64,000 nucleotides of DNA from Solenopsis invicta (Eukaryota > Arthropoda > Insecta > Hymenoptera > Formicidae), in the NCBI RefSeq assembly GCF_016802725.1, contig NC_052670.1, positions 12,296,141 to 12,360,140 of the forward strand. Reading direction: 5' to 3'. Within the stretch, counting starts at the first letter, position 1, and each line of letters begins with the position of its first letter. The position numbers were made by a program, and so were the translations under genes. The notes beneath the pieces were generated by a model. The model did no database searches. It worked only from the letters and a program-made list of their open reading frames with translations, and was not told the origin of the DNA. This document shows positions 62,613-64,000 of the stretch, piece by piece.

Positions 62613-62711
62613 AACGTACAAATGTAATATTAAAAGAGAATAAATTGTTTTAAAAAAAACTACACTGTTCAGTTGTTTGTAATTTGGCTGCGTCCCTTCT
62701 ATCATTATTTT

Positions 62712-63495
62712 CAAATATTAGTATTGCCACACTGGTAATATTGCTATCACGATCGAACGATGATCAAAAATTTTAAACATTTAGACGTAGACTCTAACAA
62801 AGATCTCTGTTAAAAATCTTGCGTAACACGCAAAGAGCGATAGCCGAGGTTTCGAAGAGAGAAAATAATATACTAGGTCTTGAAATAACGGCTTTGGTAT
62901 TCTAAAATTACCCGGAAGAAACGTTATCGCCGTCGGTCACAATTTCAAAAAATGTCTAACTTATCGGTTTGCGACGGTGGTAAATCACTTCCACTTAGTC
63001 TGACCAGAACAGCCCGTATCTACTGTGTGTTTTATATGCCTCATTCATCCTCGAACGCAATCGCGTGGGCGAATGAAAAACACAGACACGTATACACCGC
63101 GTCTTCTACAGACGGGTCTTTTTCATACGCCGTATGCTTCAAGAAGAACATCGCATTTTTCTTCGGCTATCTTGTTCGTCGCACCTTTGAACTGAGGAAG
63201 AGAAGAACGGAGAAAATATCCTTCTAAAGTGCGTTGTCACGTCTACGTATTTTACACGTCACAGATTGTATCGGATTACATCTGAAGCACAAACACAGTC
63301 CTTTAAGATTCCTATTATCTTGATATTTCAAATTTAGAGTGAAATAAAAGAAGAAAGAAAATGAATTGACAGTCGGGCTAGAGCTTTTAAATTTCATAAG
63401 TGTACTGGACTGTTTATTTAAGAAAGAGAAACGGCTAATTATGAGCGAATTAATAGATCGTGCAATTACATAGATAAATAAGGATTTACTCCTAC
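62712..63495. other. No supported gene
   Basis: Mixed composition. The 91-codon frame at 62952-63227 opens with a true ATG (MSNLSVCDGG) but has no recognisable domain, signal peptide or splice boundary. Confidence 0.5.
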
Positions 63496-63497
63496 TA

Positions 63498-63717
63498 CGC
63501 TGAGAAAAAGATTTGTAAAAGAACTAAAATATTTAGCCCGATGCGATCAACTAAAACATTGAGTTGATACAACAATTATTTAGTTGCACAAAAAGGTATA
63601 GTTCATGTCAAAATTTGTTAATCAAATTTTTTAACCAAGAATTAATTAAATCAACACAACATTTAGTTGCATGTATCAAACTAAATATTTTAGTTTTTTA
63701 ATATTTTTTTCTCACTG
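63498..63717. mobile_element. TA-flanked miniature element (220 bases)
   Basis: The ends pair inward: CGCTGAGAAAAA on the left with TTTTTCTCACTG on the right, continuing through AACTAAAATATTTAG and CTAAATATTTTAGTT. TA flanks both ends (63496-63497, 63718-63719). AT-rich interior with TTTAGTTGCA and TCAACT words; no coding capacity. It ends 18 bases before fold-back element 3. Confidence 0.7.
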
Positions 63718-63734
63718 TAGATATTTGTGCATAG

Positions 63735-63770
63735 TACGTACGTTTCGACTATACTTAGTCTTCGTCTAAC
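63735..63770 (-). ncRNA. Hammerhead-like stem-loop, best-preserved copy (minus strand)
   Basis: On the minus strand: TTAGACGA, one A, stem GACTA, loop AGTA, stem TAGTC, then GAAACGTACGTAC. The CTGACGA box of the family appears here as TAGACGA. Stem II is perfect over five pairs. No stem I partner is evident. Confidence 0.4.
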
Positions 63771-63931
63771 ATAAACAAACCTATTAACTATTTTGACAAA
63801 ATAGTTAGAAACAGTTTTAAATCGAATATTAAATAATAATATTTTAGCCGCTAATCAAATATTATTATTCAATGTGCGATTTAAAACTGTGTATGCCTAT
63901 TCTCAAAATAGTTAATAGGTTTATCCATATT

Positions 63932-63970
63932 AGTTGAAGAAGACTAACAATAAATATAGTCGAAACGTAA
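63932..63970 (+). ncRNA. Hammerhead-like stem-loop, fold-back element 3 right arm
   Basis: GTTGAAGA, one A, stem GACTA, a longer loop (ACAATAAA), stem TATAGTC, then GAAACGTAAG. It has the same layout as the copies at 17325 and 63735 (minus), with a T replacing the first C of the CTGANGA box. Confidence 0.4.
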
Positions 63971-64000
63971 GTCCTTATTTAACCATGTAATTAAATAACC

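Larger units (their letters stand above)
62018..62701. mobile_element. Fold-back element 2, interrupted by a nested element
   Basis: The left arm (62031-62132 plus 62411-62455) is matched inverted by 62548-62701. Outer landmarks are TAGAAGG and CCTTCTA, AAATTACAAACAAC and GTTGTTTGTAATTT, AAAACAATTTATTCTCTTTT and its complement; inner landmarks are CAGCTCAGTAGACATAATTG and CAATTACTTCTACTGAGCTG. TCATTATTTT at 62008-62017 and 62702-62711 is a candidate target duplication, although the left copy is 13 bases from the visible arm. The arms carry the CTGANGA/GAAACG stem-loop facing outward, as in the other two fold-back elements. Confidence 0.7.
63735..63970. mobile_element. Fold-back element 3
   Basis: The left arm (63735-63841) is matched inverted by 63857-63970. 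Paired blocks are CGTTTCGACTATA and TATAGTCGAAACG, AAACCTATTAACTATTTTGA and its near-complement, and AACAGTTTTAAATCG and CGATTTAAAACTG-type words. Each arm ends in an outward-facing CTGANGA/GAAACG-type stem-loop. It is much shorter than elements 1 and 2, with only the terminal parts retained. The window ends 30 bases later, so a right target duplication cannot be judged. Confidence 0.7.

Noticed and set aside
1..64000. tRNA, rRNA or known microRNA genes
   Set aside because: Looked for the tRNA T-loop GGTTCRAATCC pattern and common conserved insect microRNA seeds by eye; none found with a consistent fold. A tRNAscan or covariance-model search would be decisive.
1..64000. CRISPR arrays, operons or bacterial mobile islands
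   Set aside because: No regularly spaced repeats, ribosome-binding-site-led tandem genes or prokaryotic gene families; the repeats present are eukaryotic transposon-like and microsatellite.

Overview
The window looks like non-coding DNA from an insect nuclear genome. It is AT-rich overall, with many short patches dense in CpG, numerous microsatellites, and small terminal-inverted-repeat elements flanked by TA or TTA. No bacterial, viral or organellar gene organisation is visible. CpG-dense islands set in AT-rich sequence suggest a hymenopteran such as an ant, but that is an inference from composition and not an identification.

Coding content is almost nil. Every long open frame examined lacks an early ATG, lies on simple repeats, or sits in a CpG-dense patch where stop codons are rare on both strands. 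The one coding candidate I support is a small plus-strand exon near 27.87-27.97 kb. It has a splice-acceptor-like tract, an ATG in good context, a 22-residue signal peptide with an A-x-S cleavage site, and a consensus splice donor. The rest is best read as long introns or intergenic DNA around that exon.

Most recognisable structure is repetitive. (1) Three inverted, fold-back elements (16.28-17.44, 62.02-62.70 and 63.74-63.97 kb) share an outward-facing stem-loop with CTGANGA and GAAACG boxes, resembling the hammerhead-type motif known from Penelope-like retroelements. Two of them have 10-13 bp direct repeats nearby that may be target duplications. (2) One miniature element family (termini CACGGAAAG, about 200-230 bp) is present four times: 0.09, 47.32, 47.63 and 60.94 kb. 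The third copy is split by a younger TA-flanked element. (3) Other inverted-repeat elements lie at 42.81, 54.27, 59.07, 59.82 and 63.50 kb. (4) Three dispersed repeats occur as pairs: 29.44/38.66 kb, 14.09/49.91 kb, and 6.20/25.63 kb (inverted). (5) Local duplications occur at 4.6-5.0, 21.8/22.3, 34.15-34.43, 35.00-35.31, 44.8-45.3 and 57.03-57.22 kb.

Between these lie alternating CpG-dense islands (for example 0.76-3.06, 5.05-5.78, 18.5-19.3, 20.7-21.45, 22.6-23.3, 26.15-26.7, 31.2-31.65, 37.4-37.95, 39.8-40.25, 45.8-46.35, 50.7-51.6 and 55.0-55.9 kb) and AT-rich valleys with nothing recognisable. Coordinates of diverged repeats were set by eye and may be off by several bases.
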